Source of the DNA: an uncultured bacterium
GTDB lineage: Bacteria; Planctomycetota; UBA1135; GCA-002686595
Direction: 5' to 3'
Assembly: GCA_938083085.1 (NCBI GenBank)
Contig: CALLKX010000039.1
Location: forward strand, 38,957 to 102,956
DNA: 64,000 bases
Shown here: in pieces, positions 26,063 to 34,975 of the stretch
Position numbering within the stretch: position 1 is the stretch's first letter
Layout of the letters: every line of letters starts with the position of its first letter
Translations under genes and position numbers: made by a program
The notes under the pieces: generated by a model
Told to the model about the DNA's origin: nothing
The model's input: the letters and a program-made list of their open reading frames with translations, nothing else
The model's database searches: none

Positions 26063-26410
26063 CGTGCGGTCCACCGTATCCGAGCCATGACCCGATCGAT
26101 GGAGCGGGGAGCTCCTCCCGGACCGGAGACGGGATCCGCGGGGGCGTGAGGACCTCGATCTGGCCCGCGCCGACGACCTGGAGACCGCTCCGTGGACGCT
26201 CCCGACCCGCCGGGCCACGCCCCTCCCCATTCTCGGGGGCGACAGCCGGCCTCCCGGGCACGTGCCCCAGATAGCGATCTCTTACCCACCTGCCACTGCT
26301 GCTCCTGCCCGTCCAGCTCCTGAGCCGCTCGCGCTCCACGGACGATTCTCGCCCCACCAGAGGACTCAAGCTTCGCCCGTCGCGCTCTTGGTCAGCAGGC
26401 TAGGTTTAGG
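26063..26410. other. Intergenic region before TPR/CRTAC1 operon
   Basis: These 348 nt separate the mutarotase gene and the plus-strand TPR gene. Short open frames here have Arg/Gly/Ser-rich shadow composition. I see no RNA gene and no strong promoter match, although both flanking genes must have promoters here. Confidence 0.5.
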
Positions 26411-27826
26411 ATGAGCCAAGAAATGATCTCCACCTCCCGCAAGAGCCTTCCCTGTCTGGCCCTCTTCTTGACCCTGAGCTGCGGTCAACCCGGTCCCATC
26501 GACCCGGTGCAACCTCAGGACGAGGCCTCTCTGGGGCCCCTACTCAAGGTGACCGTCGATGAGTACTTGACCCGAGTCGAGGCCCAGCCGGCGAGCGCCG
26601 CGACGCACGGGCGCCTCGGGCTCCTGTACGAGGCGAACCATCTCACCTCCGAGGCGGCGAGGTCCTACGCCAACGCCCTTGCCCTCGATCCGGATGATCC
26701 GACCTGGAACTTCCGACTCGCCATCGCGAAGATCACGATGGGCGACTTCGAAGAGGGGTCTGCGCGCCTCCTCACCGCATTGGACGAGATGCCCAGGAGC
26801 GCGGCCGCCCACCACCGCGCCGGATACCTGTACATGGATCAGGGGGAAATGGAGCGAGCCCTCACGAGCTTCCGCTCCGCCGTGGCCCTGGCACCTGATG
26901 GCGCCGCTCCGCTGGCCGAGGCGAGCCTCGGCGAGGCGCTCGTCGCGGTCGACCGCCCTGCGGAGGCCATTGAACCTCTGGAGAATGCGCTCAAGGCCGC
27001 CCCGAACCTGAAGCCCGCGCTCTACGCCTACGGCCTCGCCCTTCGAGCGCTCGGGCGCATCGACCAGGCAGAGATCGCCCTCGAAGCAGGCCTCGGCGCG
27101 GAGCGGATCATGATCCCGCACGCGAGCGGCGTGGGCCTGCAAGAGCTCGGAATGGGGTACGGACAGCGGAATACCTACGCCACAAGCCTGAGCGGCAAGG
27201 GCGAGACTGCGCGAGCGATCCGCGTCCTCGAGCACCTCCTCGAGTACTACCCGGATGACGAGGTGGTCGTGAACAACCTCGCGGGGGTCTACATGCAGCT
27301 CGAGGACTGGGACCAGGCGAAGCTGCTCCTCGCTGACCTCACGGCGTCAGGAACCGACCGCTTCGGTGCGTGGCTCAACCTCGCCATCACCCAGAAGAGC
27401 CTCGGCAACATAGCCGAGGCCAGGAAGGCCATCGACCACGCGGTGGTCCTCCTCCCGGGTCAGGCGCGTGGGCAGATAGAGCGGGCAGAGATCTGCATGA
27501 TCCAGCGGGATGCCGCCGGCGCGCTTGAGAGCGCGACGCGCGTCTGCGAACTCGAACCGGAGAACCCGCGCGCGTTCTTGCTCGCCGCGGAGGCGAACAC
27601 CCGACTCGGACTCGACGAGGCGGCCTGTGCAGCCTTCGAGCAAGTGAACCGCCTGAACGCGAGCTTCCTCCCCTCCCGCGTCAGCGCGGCGGCCCTGTAC
27701 CTCTCCGCGGGCCGCCTCGCCGACGCCGAGCGGTTGATCCTAGAGGCCGAAGAGATCGACCCGAGCGAAGCGCGTGTCATCCAGATCCGCTCACGGCTCC
27801 AGCAGGTGAAGCGAGGTGTCCGATGA
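26411..27826 (+). CDS. TPR lipoprotein
   Basis: A 471-residue protein with a lipoprotein signal (LALFLTLSCGQ, lipid on Cys25 from this start; a second ATG four codons later also works). The rest is a chain of about ten tetratricopeptide repeats, for example RLGLLYEANHLTSEAARSYA, ending without another domain. It overlaps the CRTAC1-type gene by 4 nt (ATGA), so the two are made together. TPR arrays bind protein partners, and the obvious candidate is the neighbouring beta-propeller lipoprotein. Confidence 0.86.
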   Translation: MSQEMISTSRKSLPCLALFLTLSCGQPGPIDPVQPQDEASLGPLLKVTVDEYLTRVEAQPASAATHGRLGLLYEANHLTSEAARSYANALALDPDDPTWNFRLAIAKITMGDFEEGSARLLTALDEMPRSAAAHHRAGYLYMDQGEMERALTSFRSAVALAPDGAAPLAEASLGEALVAVDRPAEAIEPLENALKAAPNLKPALYAYGLALRALGRIDQAEIALEAGLGAERIMIPHASGVGLQELGMGYGQRNTYATSLSGKGETARAIRVLEHLLEYYPDDEVVVNNLAGVYMQLEDWDQAKLLLADLTASGTDRFGAWLNLAITQKSLGNIAEARKAIDHAVVLLPGQARGQIERAEICMIQRDAAGALESATRVCELEPENPRAFLLAAEANTRLGLDEAACAAFEQVNRLNASFLPSRVSAAALYLSAGRLADAERLILEAEEIDPSEARVIQIRSRLQQVKRGVR

Positions 27827-29565
27827 GCGTCAACCAGTGCTCCACATCGCCCACCCCTGGCCCGCAGGTGGCCACGCTCCTGCTCGCCGCCGCGACCCTT
27901 TGCGCCTGCTCGGGAGACTCGCCGGCGCGCGACACCAACGGACCCACGGGCCACGAAATCTGGTTCGAGGACGTGACCGCAGAGTCCGGCCTGGGCTTCG
28001 AGCACGTCGCCTACGACGAGCAGAGTTTCCGGATGCCCGAGTGCGTTGGAGCGGGAATCGCGCTCATTGACTACGACGGTGACGGTGACCTCGACGTCTA
28101 CTGCCTGCAGTCCGGCGACCCGGCCGCGACGGGCGGCGCCACGAGCACGAACCGGCTGTTCCGTAACGACGGTTCAGGGCGATTCGAGGACGTGACCGAG
28201 GGATCGGGCGCCGGAGACCGGGGGAACGGCCGTGGCGCCGCGGTGGGAGACTACGACCAAGACGGCGATCTCGACCTCTACGTCACCAACCTGGGGCCCA
28301 ACGCCCTCCTCCAGAACAACGGTGACGGGACCTTCTCCGATGTGACCACCGAGGCCGGTGTCGGGCACCCGGGGTGGGGAGCCAGTGCGGCGTTCTTCGA
28401 CGCTGATCAGGACGGAGACCTCGACCTCTTCATCGCGAACTACGTGAACTGGTCGCTGGGGGCAGAGCTCCCGTGCACGGGCGCTGGCGGCGGCTTGGAC
28501 TACTGCAATCCGACCAACTTCGACGCCCCGGCTCAGGACGTCCTGTTCATGAACGAAGGCGGCGGGACCTTCATTGACCGCTCAGAGGCCGCGGGGCTCT
28601 CGTCCGCCTTCGGGAATGGCTTCGGCGTCGTGGTGGACGACTTCGACGGTGACGGCTGGCAGGACGTCTACGTCGCGAACGATGGCACCGCCAACCAGCT
28701 CTGGATCAACGGCCAGGACGGGACCTTCAAGGATCGATCCCTCCTCTCGGGGTGCGCGGTCAACATGAACGGGGCCGTCGAGGCCGGAATGGGCGTCGCT
28801 GTCCTCGACCTGGAGAATGACGGAGATCCCGACCTGCTCATGACCCACCTGCGATCAGAGAGCAACACGCTCTACGTCAACCGCAGGGGCGTCTTCCGAG
28901 ATCGCACGCTGAATGCCGGGTTGCATGCGGCGAGCCTCCAGTTCACGGGCTTTGGGCTCGGGGTCGCTGACTTCGACCAGGACGGGAACCTCGACCTCTA
29001 CGTCGGGAATGGGCGGGTTCAGCGCTGGACCATGACGTTCGATCCGGAGAAGCCCTACGCCGAGCCGAACCAGCTTTTCCGCGGCCTGGGGGGAGCGAAG
29101 TTCGAGGAGGTCAAGCCCCAGGGCGGCGTTGAAGAGGCCTACATCGGCTCCACCCGCGGGTTGGCGCTCGGCGACCTCGACGGCGACGGCGACATCGACA
29201 TCGTCCTCTCGGAGAACGGCGAGCGCACGCGCGTCCTCCGGAACGTCGGCGCGGAGGGCAACTGGATCGGCTTCCGTGTGGTGACGCCCGAGGGACAGCC
29301 GCTTCAGGACGTGATCGGGGCGCGGCTTCGCGTGGACTTCGGTGACGAGGTCCGCTGGCGGACGGTGACGGGGGCCTACGGGTTCTGCTCCGCGAACCAG
29401 ATCCACGCCCACGTCGGGCTCGGAGAGGCTGCGACGATCGACTCGGTGACCGTCCACTGGCCCGACGGCGGCGAGCCCGAGGCCTTCGGTCCCTTTGACG
29501 CTGGCGCCAGCCACTTGCTGGTGCGGGGCCAGGGAGGCGGACAGGTGCCTGGGACTCAGAAGTGA
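27823..29565 (+). CDS. CRTAC1-like FG-GAP/ASPIC-UnbV lipoprotein
   Basis: A 580-residue lipoprotein (LCACSG lipobox near residue 30). It opens with the family's WFEDVTAESGLGFEH strand. Six Ca2+-binding blades follow with D-x-D-x-D-G-D patterns (DYDGDGDLDVY, DYDQDGDLDLY, DADQDGDLDLF, DFDGDGWQDVY, DFDQDGNLDLY, DLDGDGDIDIV). The C-terminus carries an ASPIC/UnbV domain (IGARLRVDFG..., VHWPDGG). The fold is a seven-bladed integrin-like propeller used for adhesion or ligand binding at the cell surface. It is translationally coupled to the TPR lipoprotein. The specific partner is unknown. Confidence 0.92.
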   Translation: MSVNQCSTSPTPGPQVATLLLAAATLCACSGDSPARDTNGPTGHEIWFEDVTAESGLGFEHVAYDEQSFRMPECVGAGIALIDYDGDGDLDVYCLQSGDPAATGGATSTNRLFRNDGSGRFEDVTEGSGAGDRGNGRGAAVGDYDQDGDLDLYVTNLGPNALLQNNGDGTFSDVTTEAGVGHPGWGASAAFFDADQDGDLDLFIANYVNWSLGAELPCTGAGGGLDYCNPTNFDAPAQDVLFMNEGGGTFIDRSEAAGLSSAFGNGFGVVVDDFDGDGWQDVYVANDGTANQLWINGQDGTFKDRSLLSGCAVNMNGAVEAGMGVAVLDLENDGDPDLLMTHLRSESNTLYVNRRGVFRDRTLNAGLHAASLQFTGFGLGVADFDQDGNLDLYVGNGRVQRWTMTFDPEKPYAEPNQLFRGLGGAKFEEVKPQGGVEEAYIGSTRGLALGDLDGDGDIDIVLSENGERTRVLRNVGAEGNWIGFRVVTPEGQPLQDVIGARLRVDFGDEVRWRTVTGAYGFCSANQIHAHVGLGEAATIDSVTVHWPDGGEPEAFGPFDAGASHLLVRGQGGGQVPGTQK

Positions 29566-29666
29566 GCCTGGCGTGACCGGGTCGGCCCCGGCGCCGGCTC
29601 CGCCCCTGCTGAGGCTCTCGCTCGAGCCAGGGGGCTCCGCTCAGGAGGACCGCAGAGCCGGTCCCC

Positions 29667-30632
29667 TCAGCGCTTCCACGTGAGGAGCCGCGCGTGGCCG
29701 ACCGCGCCGAGGATCCCGACCCCGACGATGTAGAGCGCGTGGAAGGCGAGCCCCGTGGAGACCGCGTGGCTCTCGGGGACGCCCATGGCGGCGAACCCCC
29801 AGGCCCAGCCCATGTCCAGCATCCCGAAGCCCAGGAAGCCGTTGATCGGCACCAGACTCCCAAGGACCGCGAGGCTCGCGCCGAAGAGCAGGTCCGCGGC
29901 GGCGAGCCCCTCGAGCCCGACGCCGACCCCGAGCGCCGCGTAGACCCCGAGCACGCAGGCCCAGACCGGCAGGCTCAGGAGCGCCGCTCCCAGCACCGAG
30001 CGGCGCGGGAGGATCCGGAGGGCGTCCTCGACCCGGGAGAGGAACCGGCCCGAGCGCTCTCCCAGGGTCCGGGGCAGCACGCGTAAGGCGACCCCGCGCC
30101 CGACCCGCACCAGGTGCTCCCCCCTCAAGATCACCACCGCGAGGACCGTGGCGGCCGCGATGGCGAACAGGCCCAGCGACTGGAGCCAGGGGAGGTCCGG
30201 GTGCTCCCCTGCGGCCGCCATGGCAGAGCAGGCGACGCCCAGGACGAGGAGCAGCGTCGCGAGGTCCAGCAGCCGGGAGACCACCAGGCCGATGAGCCCG
30301 TGCTCCCCCCGGACGCCCACCCGCGAGAGGTGCAGCACGAGGCTCGCCTCCCCCACCTTGGCCGGCAGCACGTGGCTGTCGAGGATCCACGCGGCGGACG
30401 CCGCCGTGAGCCCGGGAAGCGAGACGTCGGCGCCACCGGCCCCGAGCAGCAGGACGCGCAGACGGATGGCGCGGAAGACGTAGATCAGCCCCTGAATAAA
30501 GAAGGCCAGGGCCACCAGACGCAAGTCCGCCTCCGCGAGGGTCCCGAGCACATCTCCGGCATCGACCCCGCCCCACGCGAAGAGCAGGGCGAGCGCGACG
30601 AGCGCGACCGCGAGGGAGAGGAAGACCTTCAC
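29667..30632 (-). CDS. Lysylphosphatidylglycerol-synthase-type membrane protein
   Basis: A 321-residue polytopic protein with about eight transmembrane helices that matches the LPG synthase transmembrane family (formerly UPF0104). Typical patches are FRAIRLRVLL, HVLPAKVGEASLVLHL, VSRLLDLATLL and LVPINGFLGFG. It lacks the soluble aminoacyl-transferase domain of MprF, so it is more likely a flippase-like or lipid-handling protein than a lysyl transferase. It lies 9 nt after the HEAT-VWA gene and ends the serA-mutY-GT2 operon. GT2 and LPG-TM genes are often neighbours, which hints at a shared polyprenyl or glycolipid pathway. Confidence 0.85.
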   Translation of the reverse strand: MKVFLSLAVALVALALLFAWGGVDAGDVLGTLAEADLRLVALAFFIQGLIYVFRAIRLRVLLLGAGGADVSLPGLTAASAAWILDSHVLPAKVGEASLVLHLSRVGVRGEHGLIGLVVSRLLDLATLLLVLGVACSAMAAAGEHPDLPWLQSLGLFAIAAATVLAVVILRGEHLVRVGRGVALRVLPRTLGERSGRFLSRVEDALRILPRRSVLGAALLSLPVWACVLGVYAALGVGVGLEGLAAADLLFGASLAVLGSLVPINGFLGFGMLDMGWAWGFAAMGVPESHAVSTGLAFHALYIVGVGILGAVGHARLLTWKR

Positions 30633-30641
30633 CCGCGCCGC

Positions 30642-32834
30642 TCAGTCGATGGAGACGTGGGTGCCACCGCTGTCCTCGGCGAGCCACTCCAGCACCTGGA
30701 GGTCGGCGCCGAACGCGATGGTGTTGATCACGACGTTGCGGGTCGCGTTGCGCTCCGCGATGGCCTCGCGGATCAGCTGCGGATCGATGATGTCCCCGAC
30801 CGACGGCTCGCCGTCGGAGAGGATGAAGATCGTGTCCACGTCCGGGTCGTCGAAGGCGAACTCCAGGCTCCCGTAGAGGTTGGTCCCGCCGGCCGCGCCG
30901 AGGCGGTCAATGTAGACCAGCGCGTCCTCGCGGGAGTAGTCGTCGGCGCCGACGACCCCCTCCTCAAGCCAGCTATCCACGCCCCCGGAGAACGGCGCGA
31001 TGTTGAAGAGCGCCCCGGCGTCCAGGGACTGGACCGCCTGGGCGAGCTCCTCCTTCGCGACGTCGATCCTCGGGCGGCCAAGCTCGCCCACGTACTCAGC
31101 CCGCATGGGCTCGTTCATGGACCCGGACACGTCGAGGATGAAGAGCACCCTGTGGGACTCGATCCGGACGCCGAAGAAGGCCGCGCTCGAGATCTGGCGC
31201 AGCTTCCGCTCGTCGCTCGCCGCGACGATGCTCTCCAGCTCGCCCTCGGGCACGATCTCGATCTCGTCGGCAGGCGTGGAGGCGAGCCAGCGTTCCCAGG
31301 AGCTGGCGCGGGCGCCAAAGGCCTGCCCCGTGAGCCGGAAGAGCGTGTCCCCGAACTCGATCCCCATGCGCCCCTGCTCCTCGGGCATCCGGGCGATGAT
31401 CGGCGCCAGCAACTGGGGGTCACGCCGCGACTCCAGAGCGCGGAGCGCGATCAGCCGAGTAGACCAGTTATCGTCGGAGAGCTTCTCGAGGAAGAGCTCG
31501 ACCATGTTCCGGCGGCCAAGCCGGGAGATCTCCGCCAGCGCGGCGTTCCGGATGTCGAGGTCCTCTGCGGCGGTGAGCCCCTTCAGGCGAACGACCCACT
31601 CGTTCTCCCCGTCGTAGAGCGCGGAGAGGCCCCGGAGCGAGGCAGCCCGGACCCCGTCGAGCTTGGTCTTCTCGAAGAGCTTCTCGAGGTCCTCGATCGA
31701 CTCTCGGTCGCGGCGAGCGATGAGCGCGTCCACCGTCGCCACCACGACCTCCTCCTGCTTGTCGCGGAGGCCCTTGCGGATTCGCTTGAGCAGCTTGGGG
31801 TCCTTGACGTTGACCGTCGAGTGGAGCGCGAAGACCTTCTGCTGGGTCTTGCCCTTGCCGATCAGCTTGACGAGCTTCTTCTCGACGGCCTCGTTGTTCA
31901 GCTCCGCGAGGAGCCCCGCGAGGTGGTTCCGCAGGGACTGGGGGGTGGGCGCCTTGAGCGCCACGTCGATGAACTCGCCCGCCACTTCCGCACCCTGCTC
32001 GTCGAGCAGGATGTCCGCGGCGACCTCGCGGTCAAGGGGCGGGAAGTCGGGGCGGCCAAAGATCGTGTCGGCGTACTCGAGGGCCGACTTGTCCTTCCGG
32101 CGCGCCAGCTCGACGAGCGCGGCGCGGCGGACCCCGCCGCTCCGGTCCCGCTCGACGGCGACCTGCAGGTCCTCGCTCGAGAGGGCCTCGATGATCGCCC
32201 CCATCGCCGTCGCGCGTAGGCGCGCGGTCGGCCAGATGATCTGCTTCTTCTCCTCCGTCTCCTCCTCGTCACCCCGGCGGCGGCGCCCCTTGCGCTTCTT
32301 GGAGTCCGCGCCTCGCAGCTCCGCCTGGACGCTGCCCAGGGAGCGCTCGTAGATCTTCCGGTACCACCCGTCGCTGGAGTCCCCGCTGAGGCGGACGTGC
32401 AGCTCCATGGCGCGCTCTCGGATGCTGTCGTCCGCGTTCGACTCGACGATGATCGCGAGGAAGTTGGGCCCGTTCTGAACGCAGAGGCCGAGGCTCTCGA
32501 GGGCCGCCGTGCGGACCTCGAGCGACGGCTCCTCCACCGCGACCTGCATGAGCTTCTCGAGGGCGGGCTGGAAGGACTCCTCGTGGTCGTCGAACCGCTT
32601 GAGTTCGATGACCACCTCTCGCCGGCGATAGGGGCTCGCGAACCGGTCGTAGGCAGCCAGCAGCGCCTCCATGGCCTCCCGAGTCTCGAACTCCCCGAGC
32701 TGACGTACCTCACCATCTTCGATGGCGTCGCGCTCCGCGATGACTCGGTCTCGCAGCTCCTCGAAGGTCTGGGCCGAGGCGAAGGGAGCGAGGAGGACGA
32801 GGCCGAGGACGACGAGGGCGTTGGTGAGTCTCAT
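30642..32834 (-). CDS. Exported HEAT-repeat protein with C-terminal VWA domain
   Basis: A 730-residue protein with a signal peptide (MRLTNALVVLGLVLLAPFASA). Residues about 30-510 are HEAT/Armadillo-like helical repeats with many Arg/Glu/Leu turns, and near residue 200 there is a very basic insert (KKRKGRRRRG). The C-terminal 200 residues are a von Willebrand A domain with an intact MIDAS (DVSGSMNE, then a Thr loop GGTNLYGS and ILSDGEP), so it should bind a divalent metal and a protein ligand. Its start overlaps the GT2 stop by 4 nt. Role unknown; likely a periplasmic scaffold. Confidence 0.85.
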   Translation of the reverse strand: MRLTNALVVLGLVLLAPFASAQTFEELRDRVIAERDAIEDGEVRQLGEFETREAMEALLAAYDRFASPYRRREVVIELKRFDDHEESFQPALEKLMQVAVEEPSLEVRTAALESLGLCVQNGPNFLAIIVESNADDSIRERAMELHVRLSGDSSDGWYRKIYERSLGSVQAELRGADSKKRKGRRRRGDEEETEEKKQIIWPTARLRATAMGAIIEALSSEDLQVAVERDRSGGVRRAALVELARRKDKSALEYADTIFGRPDFPPLDREVAADILLDEQGAEVAGEFIDVALKAPTPQSLRNHLAGLLAELNNEAVEKKLVKLIGKGKTQQKVFALHSTVNVKDPKLLKRIRKGLRDKQEEVVVATVDALIARRDRESIEDLEKLFEKTKLDGVRAASLRGLSALYDGENEWVVRLKGLTAAEDLDIRNAALAEISRLGRRNMVELFLEKLSDDNWSTRLIALRALESRRDPQLLAPIIARMPEEQGRMGIEFGDTLFRLTGQAFGARASSWERWLASTPADEIEIVPEGELESIVAASDERKLRQISSAAFFGVRIESHRVLFILDVSGSMNEPMRAEYVGELGRPRIDVAKEELAQAVQSLDAGALFNIAPFSGGVDSWLEEGVVGADDYSREDALVYIDRLGAAGGTNLYGSLEFAFDDPDVDTIFILSDGEPSVGDIIDPQLIREAIAERNATRNVVINTIAFGADLQVLEWLAEDSGGTHVSID

Positions 32835-33754
32835 GAGCGCGGGGGACCGCCGAGACGAGACTTCTTGTCGATGAGGTCTGCCACGAGGCCGAGAGTGAGG
32901 GTCTGGACGAGCGCGACGAAGAGCAGGACCGTCTTGTCGCCGAGGTTGGGTCCGGCCTCCACGAAGAAGAGGTCATAGACCAGCGAGGCGGTGAACAGCA
33001 CAGCCACGAGGCCCCCGAGCGGATAGAAGACCTTCAGCGGGTTGAAGTAGACGACCGTCCGGATGATCAGGGCGAGGAAGCCGAGGGTGTCCCGAATGGG
33101 CCGGATCTTCGAGCTCCCAGCCCGCTGGGCGTAGTCGATCGAGACGTAATCCACCCGATGCCCGTTGGTGAGCGAGGCGAGGGTGATGGTGGTCGTGAAG
33201 CTGAATCCGTTCGGGAAGATGGACTCGTAGCGCAGGCACAGGTCCCGCCGGATCGCCCGCAGCCCCGAGTTCAGGTCCGGGATCGGCTCGCCGGCGAGGT
33301 AGGCCGCGATGCCGCGCAGGATGCGCTTGGCGGGCCGGCGCTGCCAGGGGATGTGAACGTCCGCGCCGGTCCGCGCGCCGACCGCCATCTCGGCGCCGTC
33401 ATCGACGCGCGCGAGCAGGTCCACGATCCGGTCCTCCGGGTAGGTCCCGTCCGCGTCCGTGATCACGATGATCGGGTGAGCCGCCGCCCGGATGCCCGTC
33501 TTGAGCGCCGCGCCATAGCCTCGGTTGGCCCGGTGGTTCAGGACGGTCAGCGCCTCGCAGGCAGGCTCGAGCCGCGCGAGGACGTCGGCCGTCCGGTCGC
33601 GAGACCCGTCGTTGACCACGAGGATCTCGGTCGGTCGGCCGAGGTCGAGCGCGGTGAGGCGCTCGACCACGCCCTCGATACCGTTCTCTTCGTCGAACGC
33701 GGGAACGACGATGGTGACGCCGTGTGACTTTTGGGGGGCTTCCAGCTGCGACAT
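32831..33754 (-). CDS. Family 2 glycosyltransferase with C-terminal membrane helices
   Basis: A 307-residue GT-A enzyme. It starts TIVVPAFDEENGIEGVV, has the nucleotide-binding VVNDGSRDRT loop, the DADGTYPED acid motif and NSGLRAIRR. Two transmembrane helices near residues 240-295 resemble those of dolichyl- or undecaprenyl-phosphate sugar transferases. It would transfer a sugar from a nucleotide donor to a lipid carrier at the inner membrane. The ATG at 33754 is chosen; an upstream in-frame ATG adds 16 residues with no conserved content. It couples to the HEAT-VWA gene by a 4-nt overlap. Confidence 0.9.
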   Translation of the reverse strand: MSQLEAPQKSHGVTIVVPAFDEENGIEGVVERLTALDLGRPTEILVVNDGSRDRTADVLARLEPACEALTVLNHRANRGYGAALKTGIRAAAHPIIVITDADGTYPEDRIVDLLARVDDGAEMAVGARTGADVHIPWQRRPAKRILRGIAAYLAGEPIPDLNSGLRAIRRDLCLRYESIFPNGFSFTTTITLASLTNGHRVDYVSIDYAQRAGSSKIRPIRDTLGFLALIIRTVVYFNPLKVFYPLGGLVAVLFTASLVYDLFFVEAGPNLGDKTVLLFVALVQTLTLGLVADLIDKKSRLGGPPRS

Positions 33755-33815
33755 GGGATCCTGCCAAGGGTACGGGCCTGTGCGCCCCTGGCCCAAGAGC
33801 AACGGCGATTCGACC

Positions 33816-34970
33816 TCAGCTCTGGTCGAAGAGCGGGTCGCGCGCCGGGGCGAGCCGCTCCGCCACCTTGCGCGCCATGCCCGTGAGGGCGAGGGCCGCC
33901 GCGTCGGAGGGCGCGAACCAGGCCGCCGCCCCCTCGCCTCCCGTCGCGAGACGGGCCGAGCGGACCCGGGCCCGGATGCGGTGGTGGGTGATCCCGTGGG
34001 TCAGCGCGATCAGGTCGTGCTCCGGCTCGAGCGAGGCCGAGAGCGCGGGGCCCAGCTCGTCAGGGAAGAGACCGGACGAGGTGACCTCGATGGTTGGGAA
34101 CTGCCACATGCCCCCCATCAGCCCTCCCTCGGGCCGCTGCTCCAGGAGCCAACGGCCGCCTCGCTCGATGACGTAGATCTCCAGCTCCACCTCCGTGGAC
34201 GCCCGGCGCGGCTTGGGCCGCGGGAGGCCCACCGCGTTCCCACGGGCCCGGGCGACGCAGGCGCCCGCCAGGGGACACTCGTCGCACCGGGGCGTCCGAG
34301 GAGTGCAGATCAGCGCCCCGAGCTCCATCAGCGCCTGGTTCCAGACGCTGGGGGCCACGAATCCCTCGAGCCGCTCAATGAAGTGATCCGCCGCGGCCCA
34401 GCACGCTCGGCCCAGGGGACCAGAGCCCCGGACTCCCTCCATCCCAAACAGCCGCGCGAAGACTCGCTCCACGTTGCCGTCCACCAGCGGAGCGGGCACG
34501 TCATAGGCGATGGAGACCACCGCGCCCGCGGTGTAGGGGCCGACCCCCGGCAAATCGAGGGCGGCGCCGAGGTCCCTCGGGAACACCCCTCCGTGCTCCT
34601 CTGCGATCACGCGAGCCGCCGCCTGGAGCGAGCGGGCCCGGCGGTAGTAGCCGAGACCAGACCAGGCCTCGAGCACGGCCTCCTCGTTGGCGGACGCCAG
34701 AGCCGTCGCGGTCGGGAAGCGCTCGAGGAAGCGCGGCCAGTACTCCTTGACGGTCTCCACGCGGGTCTGCTGGAGCATGGCCTCGCTGACCCAGATGGCG
34801 TAGGGGTCCCGGGTTCGCCGCCAGGGCAGGTCGCGCTTGTTGGCGGCGTACCAGAGCGTTAGCTCCCGCCGAATGGCGCGTGTGGCGAGGTCTTCAGGGG
34901 CGTCGAAGCGGACCACCGCGGCCCCCCCGCTTCCCTCGACTTGCTCCTCTTGTTCTTCCATCGGCGGCAC
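33816..34970 (-). CDS. mutY: A/G-specific adenine DNA glycosylase
   Basis: MutY removes adenine mispaired with 8-oxoguanine or guanine. The 384-residue protein has the catalytic Glu in WVSEAMLQQTR, the HhH motif LPGVGPYTAGA and the catalytic Asp in LVDGNVERVF. The four-Cys iron-sulfur motif is CTPRTPRCDECPLAGAC. A C-terminal NUDIX-like domain (GGLMGGMWQFP) recognises the oxidised guanine. The start may be the ATG at 34970 or 34961. It follows serA by 5 nt. Confidence 0.95.
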   Translation of the reverse strand: MPPMEEQEEQVEGSGGAAVVRFDAPEDLATRAIRRELTLWYAANKRDLPWRRTRDPYAIWVSEAMLQQTRVETVKEYWPRFLERFPTATALASANEEAVLEAWSGLGYYRRARSLQAAARVIAEEHGGVFPRDLGAALDLPGVGPYTAGAVVSIAYDVPAPLVDGNVERVFARLFGMEGVRGSGPLGRACWAAADHFIERLEGFVAPSVWNQALMELGALICTPRTPRCDECPLAGACVARARGNAVGLPRPKPRRASTEVELEIYVIERGGRWLLEQRPEGGLMGGMWQFPTIEVTSSGLFPDELGPALSASLEPEHDLIALTHGITHHRIRARVRSARLATGGEGAAAWFAPSDAAALALTGMARKVAERLAPARDPLFDQS

Positions 34971-34975
34971 GCCGC

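Noticed and set aside
26049..26369. Possible 106-residue gene before the TPR operon
   Set aside because: Arg/Ser/Pro/Gly-rich with no hydrophobic core pattern; most likely chance.
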